The notes: generated by a model not told the origin, from the letters alone. A stretch of DNA of 64,000 nt from Lucinisca nassula (GCA_963580285.1 OY757025.1:118795900-118859899), one strand, 5' to 3'. Numbered from the stretch's first letter, positions 52,634-63,746 are shown. Numbers and translations: made by a program.

Positions 52634-52935
52634 GTTTGTTGTTTGATTTGAGGTTTAACGTCCCCGTCAAAACTGTAAAGGTCATTTTGGAGACGTTGCT
52701 TCCAATTTTGTGGGACTTTTACCCGACATTGAGATGAAATGACATCACAAGCCCTGTCGCCCAATGAAACCAATAGGGTTTATAAGCAAGGACGGTCCGA
52801 CTCCTGCGTACCGCTTTGCCTGGGCAGGCTTAGATCCTCTAAGCGGTTTACCAGAACTCGTGTGCGGGTCGGATTCAGCTCTGCGTGGAAGCATCATGCA
52901 GCCCATATATTTCTTCAAGCCCCGATGGGCGGGGA
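52634..52935 (-). repeat. SINE A, full length
   Basis: Reverse, from TTGTTTGATTTGAGGTTTAA to AGCCCCGATGGGCGGGG. It faces the preceding copy, so the pair forms an inverted repeat with an 80-bp spacer. Confidence 0.88.
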
Positions 52936-53077
52936 CCGCATGGAAGATAGAAGTAACTTCAAGGCAATTTTGAATTACAGGACAGAAAAAAGATGATCTT
53001 TTATGGAGCACCTCACTTCCGCAACAAAGCATACAAAGTATTCAGTTGTCTCCAAAATACAAAATGAATTCTTCACA

Positions 53078-53225
53078 TCACGAAAACACGGTTATATAAT
53101 TCTGACCCCCTTAACCCCCGGTTTCAAGCAGTAAAACTGGGGGTTTCAGGGGTATACATTGTTTTTCTTATTTCTGTTCAAAAACATTGATTGTGGGTAC
53201 TCGTTAGAACAGCCTCGCCGTATCG
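53078..53225. mobile_element. Left half of fold-back D1
   Basis: CATCACGAAAACACGGTTAT to the palindrome centre (CAGCCTCGCCG), where it stops. Confidence 0.7.
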
Positions 53226-53705
53226 ACGCAGAACAACTGGAGAAGCACTAAATGCATTTTTGATGGAAAAGCCAGGCAAAATAGCCTAGATCCTGACTAC
53301 ATCTGACTACATCTGATTGCATCAGTTTCTGATCGTTTCGTTTTCTTATTTTCGCAAAGAATATCCAAATGCAAAGTATTCGCACTGTAGGAACCACAGT
53401 TTGAATCTGTAAATTGGCTATGCCTATAAAATTATATTTGTGCAGTCCATGAGCACGGTTGTTGGCGAAATCCTGTTCTTAGCTAGAGACAAGCTGCCTG
53501 TCAGACATAAAGAAATAATGTTGAAATATTAATGCAGTTTCTGTAAACGGTAAACGATTTTCCGAAATTAACTTTTCGGAACCAACCCGAAAGTCAACGG
53601 ATATAATACATGTTATAACTTGAAGTGCTGCAAATTGTGTTTTGCAGTACGTTGAGAAACTAATCGTATGTTAAAACAAGAATTAATGAACACTATCGTA
53701 GAATA
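53226..53705. other. No recognisable feature
   Basis: Nothing supported. Confidence 0.4.
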
Positions 53706-53707
53706 TG

Positions 53708-53815
53708 AAATAGAAGTGAAGGCAATGATCAGGAATCGATACAACTGACCGACAGCTCCCATCAGAGACATCAAAAGAACCAAGTAGACCCTAATGGAAA
53801 CATCACTAGCTATGT
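53708..53815 (-). repeat. Penelope-like tail fragment
   Basis: GGCAATGATCAGGAATCGAT and TAATGGAAACATCACTAG match the element's 3' tail. Confidence 0.7.
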
Positions 53816-53847
53816 TTGAGGTCCATTTAAGCGGACGACTGTGAAGG

Positions 53848-54085
53848 TATGTTAAATATGTTCTATAAAAGGGTTATCCTTTGGAAGCAAGAAATACACC
53901 ACAGAACTGAAAAATATGGAGTGTACATGTTTTCTGGGCCAGATTAGCTAGTTTCGGCCAATTAGGCCTAATCAGTGACCCTCAGATATTTTCAAAATTC
54001 CACAATGGAATCAATGATCCCAAAGGACACGAAAATATAATTTACACTATGATGTAGGGCAGTCTATCACTGACGTCGAAGTAAC
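53848..54085 (-). ncRNA. Second hammerhead repeat unit, decayed
   Basis: On the minus strand the order is TCCATTGTGGAATTTTGAAA, GGGTCACTGATTAGGCC, TTGGCCGAAACTAGCTAATC and TTGCTTCCAAAGGATAACCC. Core CTGATGA reads CTGATTA, so catalytic G8 is lost, and stem III has an A-C mismatch. A 25-bp insert precedes TTCAGTTCTGTGGTG. Predicted inactive. Confidence 0.78.
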
Positions 54086-54264
54086 TTGATTTGACGGTCG
54101 ATACTCGATCCATTCTCTTGACTGAAACGCTGTGTCTGATGGTGGCATTTCGAAAATATTTAAACGTTTTTGATGATAATTATCCATGATTTCAATTTGA
54201 TCTTCCGGATTGTAAGCGTATCGTTTTAATCGTTTTGGTAGTGGTAAATAACTTTTCTACACAA

Positions 54265-54389
54265 TGGCCAATTGGCTATCTAGAGCAAAGTACTATAAGC
54301 GATACACACACTCAAAGACAAGCCATAACAAAAATAAACCACGACAGAAGAACCGCATAATGGAATGGTCAGTGAAACGAATTCCTCTG

Positions 54390-54420
<31 letters not shown>

Positions 54421-54780
54421 GGGGTGGAGTTGGGGGGGGGGGGGGGGGGGGGGGGGGTAAATCGATTTTACGAGGCCACAATCCTCGCCCTTACTTCCGT
54501 CGCGATTTAGACAAATAAAGGCCTCCGAACTCGCGATTTAGACAAAACATTTGTTCAGTCCGCACGAAGGCCTCCTAACTCATCAGTGCAACATCTCCGT
54601 GAACACAAAAATCAATCAACCACAGAGATGAAACAACGGTGAGGACTAGACAGCAAGAAACCACTGAAATACTGGTACAAAAGAAAACCAACAGTTGGAC
54701 TCCGATGGGCCAAACCAGAGATAGAGTTTCAGGCAACAACCAACATTACATAATATTAAATTCTCCCTCATTCTCAGTAA
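54265..54780 (-). repeat. Penelope-like tail, copy with expanded G runs
   Basis: Matches 29850-30240. The six-G site of the tail is replaced by (TG)n and two G runs (54403-54457). Confidence 0.8.
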
Positions 54781-54782
54781 TA

Positions 54783-55345
54783 TAGAAGTAGCGGCAATGA
54801 TCAGGAATCGATACAATTAACCAGCAGCGGCACAAAAGGGAAATAAACACAAACATGAAGCAATAGACCACAACGGAAACACCAACAACGGAAAGCCAAA
54901 AGGACAGTTACTTTCCCACAAAAGGCTATCCAAAATAAAATGATATAAGCGACACAAACACCTAAAGAAAACCATTACAAAAATAAACCGCGACACAAGG
55001 ACCGCCTTGGAACGGTCAGCGGAAACATATTCCACTGGGGGCTTAAATCGATTTTACGTGGCCACAATCCTAGCCAAGTAAGCCTTTACGCTGGAACCGG
55101 CATAGACTCTGAGGCCTGACCAACCGGCGTGCAATTAAAGTGGGAAGCAACGTTGTCAACCGCGATTGGGTTAACCATGCATGCAGTCTGTCGTATAACA
55201 TCTATGTTGTATCCAATCTTTTTATATCGAAGAAAGATTTTACGAAATTGAGTACTGAAGTCATTGCAATTTTATATTTTTCTGAACTTATAATTTATAC
55301 TAAGTCACCATCAAATTCGAGTTCCGATAGACCTTGTTGCAAAAA
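54783..55345 (-). pseudogene. Penelope-like 3' end with RT C-terminus
   Basis: Tail sequence (54783-55160) is followed by RT codons (reverse) down to LLQQGLSELEFDGDLV, truncated at 55345, where the next copy's tail begins. The frame is broken near the KFRKI motif. 5' truncation at a junction gives a head-to-tail arrangement. Confidence 0.8.
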
Positions 55346-55870
55346 AGAAGTAAAACAAAGATCAGGAATCGATACAATTAACTTACTCCACCCATCAAAG
55401 ACACCAAAGAGAAAGAAACACAAACATGAAGCGACCAGACCATAATGGAAACCTAAACAAAAGAAGGCCATAACAGTTACTTTCCCACAAAATGGCCAAC
55501 TGGCCATCCAAAATAAAAAGACACAAGCGATACACACAGTAAGTAACAAACAACAACATAAATACACCGCCACAGAAGAACCGCATTGGAACGGTCAGTG
55601 GAAAGAATTTCACTGGGGGGCTTACATCGATTTTACATGGATATAATCCTCGCCCTTACCTCTGTCGCGGTATACACTAATTTTGTTTAGTCCGCATGAA
55701 GGCTTCCTTACTCATCAGTGTAACATCTCCGAGAACATACAAATCAAAACCCTACAGAGATGAAACAATGTTGAGGACTCGACAGCATACAACAACAGAA
55801 TTGCTGGAGCAAAAGAAAACCAACAGTTAGACTCCGAGGGGGCCGACCAAAGACGGAGAAGCCGGTAATA
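55346..55870 (-). repeat. Penelope-like tail, third tandem copy
   Basis: AGAAGTAAAACAAAGATCAG to GAGGGGGCCGACCAAAGACG; closely similar to 29693-30200. Confidence 0.8.
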
Positions 55871-55917
55871 CAGTACCGTCACTTTCAAAATACAGGCCAT
55901 TCATCTACTGATATTTG

Positions 55918-56580
55918 ACAACTTTGCTTCCCTCTTTAATTGCACGCCGGTGGGTCAGGCCTCAGATTCTATGACGGTTCCAGTGAAAAAGGCTTATTGA
56001 GAATTAGAGAGATCTAATTCAAGGTAATGTTGACTAGTGCCTGATGCTCTATCTCTGGTCGGGCCCATCGGAGTCTAACTGTTGGTTTTCTTTTGCTCCA
56101 GCATTTCAGTGCTTTCTTGCTGTCGAGTCCTCACCGTTGTTTCATCTCTGTGGTTGTTTGATTATTTGTGTTCACGGAGATGTTGCACTGATGAGTTAGG
56201 AGGCCTTCGTGCGGACTGAACAAATGTTTTGTCTAAATCGCGACGGAAGTAAGGGCGAGGATTGTGGCCACGTAAAATCTATTTAAGCCCCCCCCCCCCC
56301 CCGCGCCCCTGGAATTCGTTTTCGTTGACCGTTCCAAGGCGATTCTTCTGTCGCAGTTTATTTTTGTTATGGTTTGTCTTTGGGTGTTTGTGATGCTTAT
56401 ATTATTTCATTTTGGATAGCCTATGGGCCATTTTGTGGGAAAGTAACTGTCCTTTTGGCTTTCCGCTTTTGATGTTTCCATTAGGTCTGTCTGTTGTTTC
56501 ATGTTTGTGCTTCTTTCCCTTTGGTGTCTCTGAGGGGAGCGATTCCTGATCATTGCCTTCACTTCTATTTAGTAATTTTT
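55918..56580 (+). repeat. Penelope-like tail, opposite orientation
   Basis: TTGCTTCCCTCTTTAATTGC to TCCTGATCATTGCCTTCACT. Against 55346-55870 it forms a long inverted repeat with a 50-bp spacer. The homopolymer site holds about 17 C (56290-56306). Confidence 0.82.
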
Positions 56581-57045
56581 ACTGACCTGTTCCATGTCGG
56601 TGCTTTTGCTATGGTTCCCTCCTGTTTTGTGTTGGTGGTTCTTAATATTTCCCTAATCATATATATTGTTACGTTGATGATTCCGATTCTTGCTCCTTTT
56701 CGGTTGTTCATTTTAAGTTACGTTTGTTCTTCCAGTTTAATGTTTGTCGTGTTAGTGATTCTGATTCTTTCCCATATCATGTATATTGCTCCTTTTTAGT
56801 TAGGTGTAGATATTCTGAGTCACCACCTCTTTTGGAAAGAGCTGCTGAATCGTCTGAACTGCTGTCTTGTTTATTGTTGTCATTCCATGTTTCGAATTCT
56901 TTCCCTAGTGATATTTTGGGAAGAATTTGGGATCTGATTGTATCAGTTCCTGATCGTTTCTCTTTTTAATTTTCAACCGGTTGAAAAAGTAAAGAATAGA
57001 AGTGATGTCCAGGAAAAGCCACAATCAAAGATTACAGCATACCAA
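56581..57045. other. No supported gene
   Basis: T-rich sequence with TTTTCGGTTGTTC and TTGTCGTGTTAGTGATTCTG words; ORFs lack domains. Two GATTCTGATTCTTTCC-like internal repeats. Confidence 0.35.
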
Positions 57046-57049
57046 TAGG

Positions 57050-57397
57050 TAAGGCTGGCACGATCAATCGAAAAATTGATTAATCGATCGATAATTTCTA
57101 CAAAAATGATTATCATTACTTATTTGTTTGTAATCGATTATTTGATAAGTACAATTTACTACCCAAAGTTGTGCCTAAAATGTTCTGCGGCGTCTCATCT
57201 GGGTCTACACTGATTGCTCATGCCTGTATGTTCAAAAACATATAGTAAAGTACAACATATAGTAAGAGTCATGCTCAGAGAGAAAGCCAGACAGGAAAAA
57301 TTGTTACCAAATCTTCAGCGATCACTAATCGATTATTGATCACAATGGCATGACTGATAATCGATTATCTTTCAGTTCTGATTAGCCAGCCCTACTA
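57050..57397. mobile_element. MITE family K, uninterrupted copy
   Basis: Terminal inverted words AAGGCTGGCACGATCAATCG and GATTAGCCAGCCCTACT; carries half of repeat E (TTCTGCGGCGTCTCATCTGG). It shows the family without the SINE found at 44941. Confidence 0.8.
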
Positions 57398-57433
57398 ATA
57401 GGACCAAGAGGAAGAGTTGCAATGAGGAATACA

Positions 57434-57448
57434 AAAGAGAGAGAGAGG

Positions 57449-57502
<54 letters not shown>

Positions 57503-57506
57503 AAGA
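57434..57506. repeat. (GA)n microsatellite
   Basis: GA units with GG and AA interruptions. Confidence 0.95.
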
Positions 57507-57509
57507 GTC

Positions 57510-57955
57510 ACAAGCAGCACAGCAACTAGCCCCATCTTCCCCACAAATAGATTTAAAATCATTCAAAGACATGAAACTGACTTAAATCATTATAGACACC
57601 TTTTTCACTGGAGCCCTATCTTTGTTTGATCACAGTTATTTCATTTGATTTGTATTTCAATTTATTCTAATTTGTATTCTGTGATTGTCCATTGATTGAG
57701 TTATTTCAAATGAATCAACTATTTTGTGTGTTGTAAGTAGTAGGTTGGTTGTATCGATTCCTGATCATTGCCTCCACTTCTATTTTGTAAGAAGTAGTTT
57801 AGGTCGTAGTACCAAAGTCATTAATCCATAGACAAGAGGCAAATATTAATGTTCAGACCAACAGACGTGGACTCCAGAAGAGTGTAATCAGGCGTCTAAC
57901 TTGTAAATAATATTAGAACCTAGTGAAGGTTGGGCCCAATGAAATTATTTAAACT
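57510..57955. other. Mostly featureless
   Basis: A 35-bp Penelope-like tail piece lies at 57752-57790 (TCGATTCCTGATCATTGCCT). Confidence 0.45.
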
Positions 57956-57962
57956 TCCCAGT

Positions 57963-58085
57963 AGTTCTGAGGCCTGACCCACCGGCGAGCAATTAAAGAG
58001 GGGAGCAAAGCTGTCAACCGCGATTGGGTTAACTACCATGCATTCAGTCTGTCGTATAACATTTATGTTGTATCCAGTCGTGTAC
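57963..58085 (-). repeat. Penelope-like RT 3' end fragment
   Basis: TGAGGCCTGACCCACCGGCG to CATTTATGTTGTATCCAGTC matches 30281-30385. Confidence 0.75.
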
Positions 58086-58194
58086 CGTCTTAAGGCGGTA
58101 GCTCTGTTGTTGTTTATTTCTAATGTAACTTTGTCGGATTTTCTGACGGGGACTTTTCATTCATATTGTATCTCCTTATGTTTGTGAATGATTA

Positions 58195-58562
58195 TTTTAT
58201 CATATGACGTCGCGTCTGAGAGTGTAATAACGCTATGTAATATTTTCGATAATCCACTAGTGGATTAAATATGCAAATTAGCTAGATACATCCCGTAACG
58301 TTACATGTACGACGTCCTTAACGACGTCCCGTTTACTAACGGCGGAATATTTACATTTTTGTAAACAAATCGTGAATAAAATGCATTTTAAATGTCATAT
58401 GATAAATAGAATCTCGCATTCGTGCTCATGTATTACTGAGTTTATTAAACGAGTTGTGGAAAAGGGATAAAATGCTCGGCCTAGCCTCACATTTTATCCC
58501 TTTTCCTCAACTCGTTTAATAAATTCAATAATACATGAACACTCATGTAAGATCCGCGATAT
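58195..58562. mobile_element. Fold-back MITE N, copy 1
   Basis: A 370-bp element: ATATGACGTCGCGTCTGAGA at one end, a 125-bp hairpin at 58420-58548 (GGATAAAATGCTCGGCCTAG centre) at the other. It matches 60958-61985 in reverse. Confidence 0.8.
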
Positions 58563-58689
58563 GTTTGTGTATGATTATTATGTATGTATTTAATTTTCAT
58601 AACCTGCGTCTGTTGTACCATAATCACCTCTTGTGAGGAAGAGGGAGCGGGTCACTGTGCTGTTTGTTGTTATTTTATTTCAGAAATAG

Positions 58690-59110
58690 AACAGCTCTAA
58701 CTGTGATTTGTTGAGTAATAAATCACAGTTTGGAGGTCAGTTGTAAAGTAGACAAATCACGAGCGCGTAGCGCGCGTGATTTGTCTACTTACAACTGACC
58801 AACAAACTGTGATTTATTATCTAACAAATCACTGGCTAGAGCTGATTCTAACACGCTGAAACTCGGCAATAATGCTGTTGTTGCCTTCAAATTCTCACAA
58901 CTTTTCGCCATTGTTAGAAGAAATCCCGCTAAAATTATCGACTGAAACACATGCATTTATATCCTTTTCTAACGTTTTCGATGCGAGAAAATGACGTTAC
59001 ACCATCTAACGTCAAGGAAATCGACTAATGACGTCATAAATTTGCAGTTTTTAATGACGTCACTAGTCACGCTCTTCCGAGCTGTGATTTGTTGCAGAAT
59101 AAAACACAGT
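58690..59110. mobile_element. Large palindromic MITE M
   Basis: A palindrome of about 145 bp (58693-58838), AACTGTGATTTGTTGAGTAA to its complement, centres on CGCGTAGCGCG. The remainder has TGACGTCAT words and ends AGCTGTGATTTGTTGCAGAA. Confidence 0.75.
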
Positions 59111-59555
59111 TATTTTCCATTGCCTAAATAGGCGCGCTTTGTTAGAATTTCTGTTTTGTTTTCTTCATTCTTACTTACATTTTTTTTAGGAATTCAAGAA
59201 TTGAGTGTCGTCTGTAATTCAATTGAATTTCGGACAGTCACTTCAGCCTAGTATTATTTCTTTTTTTTTAATGTAGCGTAATTTACGTTTTTATTTACCG
59301 TTTTTCCTGGTGCCGTGAGACCTAGTTTTACGTTTTCGGCATTCCAAAAGAGAGAAAATATCAAAATCTGGCATCTTAGAAACATTAGCCTCATGATAAA
59401 TGTTGTAAGTAAAAATTGTAAAAATATCACAAACAGCACAACAACCAGGTCCCTCTTCCACACAAGATGTGATCACGGTGCAAGAGGCACAATTAATGAA
59501 AAATAAATATATGAATAAATAATACACAACCATAAGCATAAACAACACGAAGACA
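59111..59555. other. No supported gene
   Basis: ORFs at 59254-59548 overlap on opposite strands and lack domains. Confidence 0.4.
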
Positions 59556-59558
59556 ATA

Positions 59559-59839
59559 TGAAAACACGCCTATACAAATACATTGTAACCTTTATCGCCG
59601 AAAAAAAAAAAATGAAAATTTTAACAAGAAAAATTGTGATATTTTTCTTCTTCTTGCTGAAAATATAGATTGTGGGTATTCGTTAGAACCGTCTCGTCGA
59701 GGCGGTTCTAGCGAGTACCCACAATCTATATTTGAGAGCAGAAATAAGAAAATAAGGTTTCCCTTGTAAACCCCAGATTTACTAAATAAAAGTGGGGTTC
59801 AAGGGGGTCAAAATTATATAGGCATGTTTTCGTGATGGA
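59559..59839. mobile_element. Fold-back MITE D1, complete
   Basis: Ends ATGAAAACACGCCTATACAA and ATTATATAGGCATGTTTTCG. Core centre 59697 (CTCGTCGAG). Confidence 0.88.
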
Positions 59840-59864
59840 GCCCCCACCCCCACTCAGAAATTCA

Positions 59865-60470
59865 GACATAGCTACATTTTAAATAAACAGCATTAGAACC
59901 ACAGCCTTAGGACTGTCAGTAGCGAGAGCCACTGGGGAGTTTAAATCGATTCTATGGGCACAACCTTCACTATAGGTTATACTTTTAGTTACAACACACG
60001 AAACAGTTGGTCAAGGCAACTACCTCAATCAATAGACCATCACAGAATAACATACAAATTAGAACAAACTGAATTACAAATCAAATTGAATAATTGTGAT
60101 TAATCAAAGATGTCGGCTCGTAGCTTCTTCCACACACGCTGTAAGCTTGCGCTTAAGACAGCAGTGAAGGCAATGATCAGGAATTGATACAATCAACCCA
60201 CAGCTCCTATCAGAGTCACCAAGGGAAAGAAACACAAACATGAAGCAAACAGACCCTAATGGAAACATCACTAGCGGAAAGCCAAAAAGACAGTTACTGT
60301 CCCACAAAATGGCCAATTGGCTATCAAAAGCAAAATAATATAAGCAATACACACACTCAAAGATAAGCCATAACAAAAATAAACCACGACAGAAGAACCG
60401 CATTGGAACGGTAAGTGAAACTAATTCCACTGAGGAGCTTAAATCGATTTTAAGTGCTTAAATCGATTTT
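59865..60470 (-). repeat. Penelope-like tail, rearranged
   Basis: 59880-60080 is a diverged interior; 60155-60465 matches the tail closely (GGCAATGATCAGGAATTGAT, ACTGAGGAGCTTAAATCG). Confidence 0.75.
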
Positions 60471-60957
60471 AATCGATTAGATGTAAAGAATACGGAGAGT
60501 CTAACTTCTAAATCTATTTACAAAGTTCATTCCCCGATTCCGTATTATGTATTCTAGACACCGAGACAAATAAATTCTACGATAGTTCTAATCAGTTGTA
60601 TGATGCAGCTCTCTTAACTAGATGTTATACTCAACATACTCCTCTTCCTTGCAGCGATTCTGAAATTAATAACAATCGTTAATATATCAAAATAACTTTA
60701 ATAAATTAGGGTATCGGGTTTTATTAAGGTGCATGTTATCTTCCGGACAGTTTGGTGATTTCATTCATTCTTACATACTTTCAAAATACTGAAACAACCA
60801 TAATTTGTTAAAGTACAACAATATCATATCATATTTAATTTCAATAAACTTGTTTCAGATCTTAATATTGATTCTAACACTCCTGATACCTGAGGTTGTT
60901 AAGACTTGGTGTATTGCTATCCAGCAGCTGGCCATATAACTACCGGCTATTTTATAG

Positions 60958-61491
60958 AGGATCTAACATGAGTGCTCATGTATTATTGAATTTATTAAAC
61001 GAGTTGAGGGAAAGGGATAAAATGCGAGGCTTTGTCGAGCATTTTATCCCTTTTCCTCAACGAGTTTAAAAATTTAATAATACATGAGCACGAATGCAAG
61101 ATTCTACTTATCATATGATATTTTAAACGTATTTTATTCACGATTGTTTACAAAAAATGTAAATATTCCGCCATTAGTTAACGCGACGTCGTTAAGGACG
61201 TCGTACATGTAATGTTACGGGACGTTTCTAGCTATTTTGCATATATAATTCACTAGTAGATTATCGAAAATATTACATTTATTTATTTATTTATTCAGAA
61301 TTTTTTGTCATCAAACACTTATTTACACAGTATAGCTAAATATTCGAAAACATAAAACAGTTTATATAATGAATGAGACAAGGATTGAGCGTAGGCTAGG
61401 CCTATTATTGCTCTCTCCTGACGGTATTACAAATATTCGAGCATCACGAAAATATATTTAAATAATGTAAATTTAATATAAAGAGGCATCC

Positions 61492-61544
<53 letters not shown>

Positions 61545-61985
61545 TAGTTCTTTCCATAATAACTTCTCACCTAGCTCAATTTTGGTTCGTCCGTTACACT
61601 GTCCTGCGCACGGTTGTATTCGGACGTCAATCGGATACATAATGGAGGTCTCGAATGACCCAATGTTTTATCTTTATTTTTCATGCAAATATGTTATCAG
61701 TATTTTTCTGGTTGCTATTAAGATTTGCAAAATGGTTCTAGCACTTGCAGAGTGAATATTAGATTGTAGGTATATCAGTGATCAGGTTAAGGATGGGCGT
61801 AGCAGATGACACTCTGGCATGATTAGGGTGATTTCTCGGGTCAGAATCTAACACTCCAGCACATGCAACCCAGTGACCTCGTGGGCAAAGACAGGTGTGG
61901 CAGTTTTTTGTTGAACAGTTATTGACCTAGCTATTGAAAATATTACATGGCGTTATTACACTCTAAGGCGCGACGTCATATTATA
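60958..61985. mobile_element. Fold-back MITE N, copy 2, inside Penelope-like copy 2
   Basis: Hairpin at 60965-61093, then the same body as 58195-58420 in reverse. It is split at 61278/61936 by a retroposon. A TTATA-like word flanks it on both sides. Confidence 0.82.
61279..61935 (-). mobile_element. Retroposon with 13-bp target duplication
   Basis: GAAAATATTACAT is repeated at 61266 and 61936. The left edge is (TTTA)n, so the element is on the minus strand with an (AAAT)n tail. It contains (TAA)n at 61493-61541. No RT motif; probably a LINE 3' end or a SINE-like element. Confidence 0.75.
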
Positions 61986-62529
61986 AAAAAAGTATTCCTG
62001 ATTCCAGGATACCAAAAAATATTTTCAAAAGACCGAAATGCAGATTTCCTTCTGATATTGATTTCATTAAGTGTAGGGGAGAAATCGTCGCTGCCTTAAA
62101 TGAATTTGGTAATCGATGGTGTAAGCGAGAGTATGGCATAAAGCCCTTTAAGAATGGCAACTTAGCATTTTGAAGCCAGTTATGAAACGCATGTCTTTCT
62201 ATTCGCAAACCTCCTAAACCAAAGACGTCTTTACGTCGCCTTCGACTAGGTATTAACGAATTTCTTTGGAAGTTTGTTTTGGCTCCAGTAGACAAGGTCG
62301 CAAACAATGTCGTCGTTGTTTGACGGCTCCACTGTGTTCTTCAGCAAGAACTTTGTGGTACAAAGGCCTATGAACGACAGCCTTTGGCTGAAGAGAAGTC
62401 TCGTATTCAGCCGCCAAGTTTGCTGCATGTGTTAAAGAAGGTCAAGATAAGCTTCATAAGCTGTATTGGTTACCTAAACTCCACAAAAGACCATACAAAG
62501 CACGGTTTATTGCGAATTCAAGTTTTGTA

Positions 62530-63105
62530 AAGCCCAGCCCCATCCCCCACCCCGTTACACTATGTTCCCGGCGGGCAAGGCAGCAACGTTTCAGGCCACC
62601 GTGGACGAAATGGGGTGACCGTGAGACAACGTAGGGGAACGTTACTGACAAACCTATCTCGCCGTGACTGCCCTGGACGCCTGGGCAAATTTTTATACAT
62701 TCATAAAATCTGCCACGGCGTAGATGACCTACTTCATAGAACTTAGTAAAACGAGATGAACGCAACGAAAGGTGACAGGCCGAAACAAAACTTGAACAGT
62801 GTCCGTAGCAAGAGTAGTATATCTCCAGGGAACATACGATCCTATAAAGTGGCGTTACGGTCTGCCACGTTTGGTTCCCGTTCAGCTGCGGCGGCTTTAG
62901 GGTAGCTGCACGTTTGATCCGGGTTGCCACGATTTCTCACGGACCTCACGGCGAGCTACGGGGAACGTTAGACGTTTCGTGCCGTTCAAACACGATACGT
63001 TCCGGCGTATTACGGTTTAACTGAAGTCCTACGATCTGGCATGGTGCGCGCGGTCGCACAAGTACAAGACGCCTAAACAGGCAGAGAAATTTCATTCGAG
63101 TTGCA
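62530..63105. other. CpG-rich unknown block
   Basis: Markedly richer in CG than its surroundings, with ACGTTACTG, CGTTCAAACACGATACG and GGGGAACGTTA words repeated. The 158-codon minus ORF (62454-62930) overlaps RT remnant sequence at its start-distal end and has no recognisable domain; I do not call it a gene. Confidence 0.4.
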
Positions 63106-63149
63106 AACACCGAAGAGTGCAGATCATATAAATTTGTTTTAAGTAATCC

Positions 63150-63746
63150 CAGCAAAGAAGGTAAGGCGTTGATGAAGAGGATCAAGTCCTCTGCAGACCC
63201 AACAAGTAGAGGAGCAAGAGCAGCCTCAGCCTGAAGATCCTCGCCGATCATCGCCGACTAATAGTGACACTAACAGTTTAAGTCCAGGTGGTAGAGCAGA
63301 GCGAAACTTCATTTCGTCATTTCATATCATCACATTCTCTGTTCAGCACACGAACAGTCAACATCGCTCTTATCATGTTTGTCTCTATGAAAGAGAATCG
63401 CCTTCCAGAGCCACTTATGGCTTTCTTGAAGTCATGCCGGCTTTATGGGGTGCCTGAAGTTACCACAGGCCTTCTGCACCAGAGTGTTACCGTCACTCTC
63501 CATTGGGATCTAAACACTCCAGCTCCAGCCAGACCCAAGAAGACAGTTAAGCAGCAGCCTACAGCGACGGAAAAACCACTGCAGGAAACAGCACCGCCAA
63601 AGTCTGTGATCATCGTGATCCCACCATCGCCTACCATCACCAGATCTCCGTCGCAGCCACCACCAAAAAAGAATTTCCGTGAAGTTGGCTGCCAGTTGCC
63701 AGTTGCCAGTTGCCTATTCAATCGGCAACTGGCAAATGGCATCTAA
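63150..63746 (+). CDS. Possible gene fragment, Pro/Lys-rich, unknown
   Basis: An open frame from 63288 (152 codons) has an ordered central part (LPEPLMAFLKSCRLYGV, then LLHQSVTVTLHWDL) and a Pro/Thr/Lys-rich C-terminal half before entering satellite DNA at about 63683. Upstream, 63190-63290 is open in another frame with QQVEEQEQPQPEDPRRSS, so an ancestral longer protein with a frameshift is conceivable. No signal peptide or membrane segment is visible. It may be a gag-like or repeat-borne ORF rather than a host gene. Start uncertain; low confidence. Confidence 0.3.

Larger units (their letters stand above)
60830..62526 (+). pseudogene. Penelope-like RT, copy 2, split by a nested insertion
   Basis: The N-terminal piece 60830-60957 encodes FNKLVSDLNIDSNTP, then a damaged Cys cluster with TGA at the first Cys codon (60891-60893) and YCYPAAGH. 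The second piece 61986-62526 encodes IPDSRI, FGNRWCKREY, FVLAPVDKVANNVVVV, TGA (62321-62323), then RLH and, after a frameshift, LYWLPKLHKRPYKARFIANSS, where homology stops. RT catalytic motifs are absent. Confidence 0.85.

Noticed and set aside
58195..61985. A single 3.8-kb transposon with 370-bp terminal inverted repeats
   Set aside because: The right 'arm' sits inside a Penelope-like reading frame that resumes directly after it, so the two arms are separate inverted copies of MITE N.
62454..62930. 158-residue minus-strand ORF as a gene
   Set aside because: It overlaps antisense RT remnant sequence and has no recognisable domain or codon signature.
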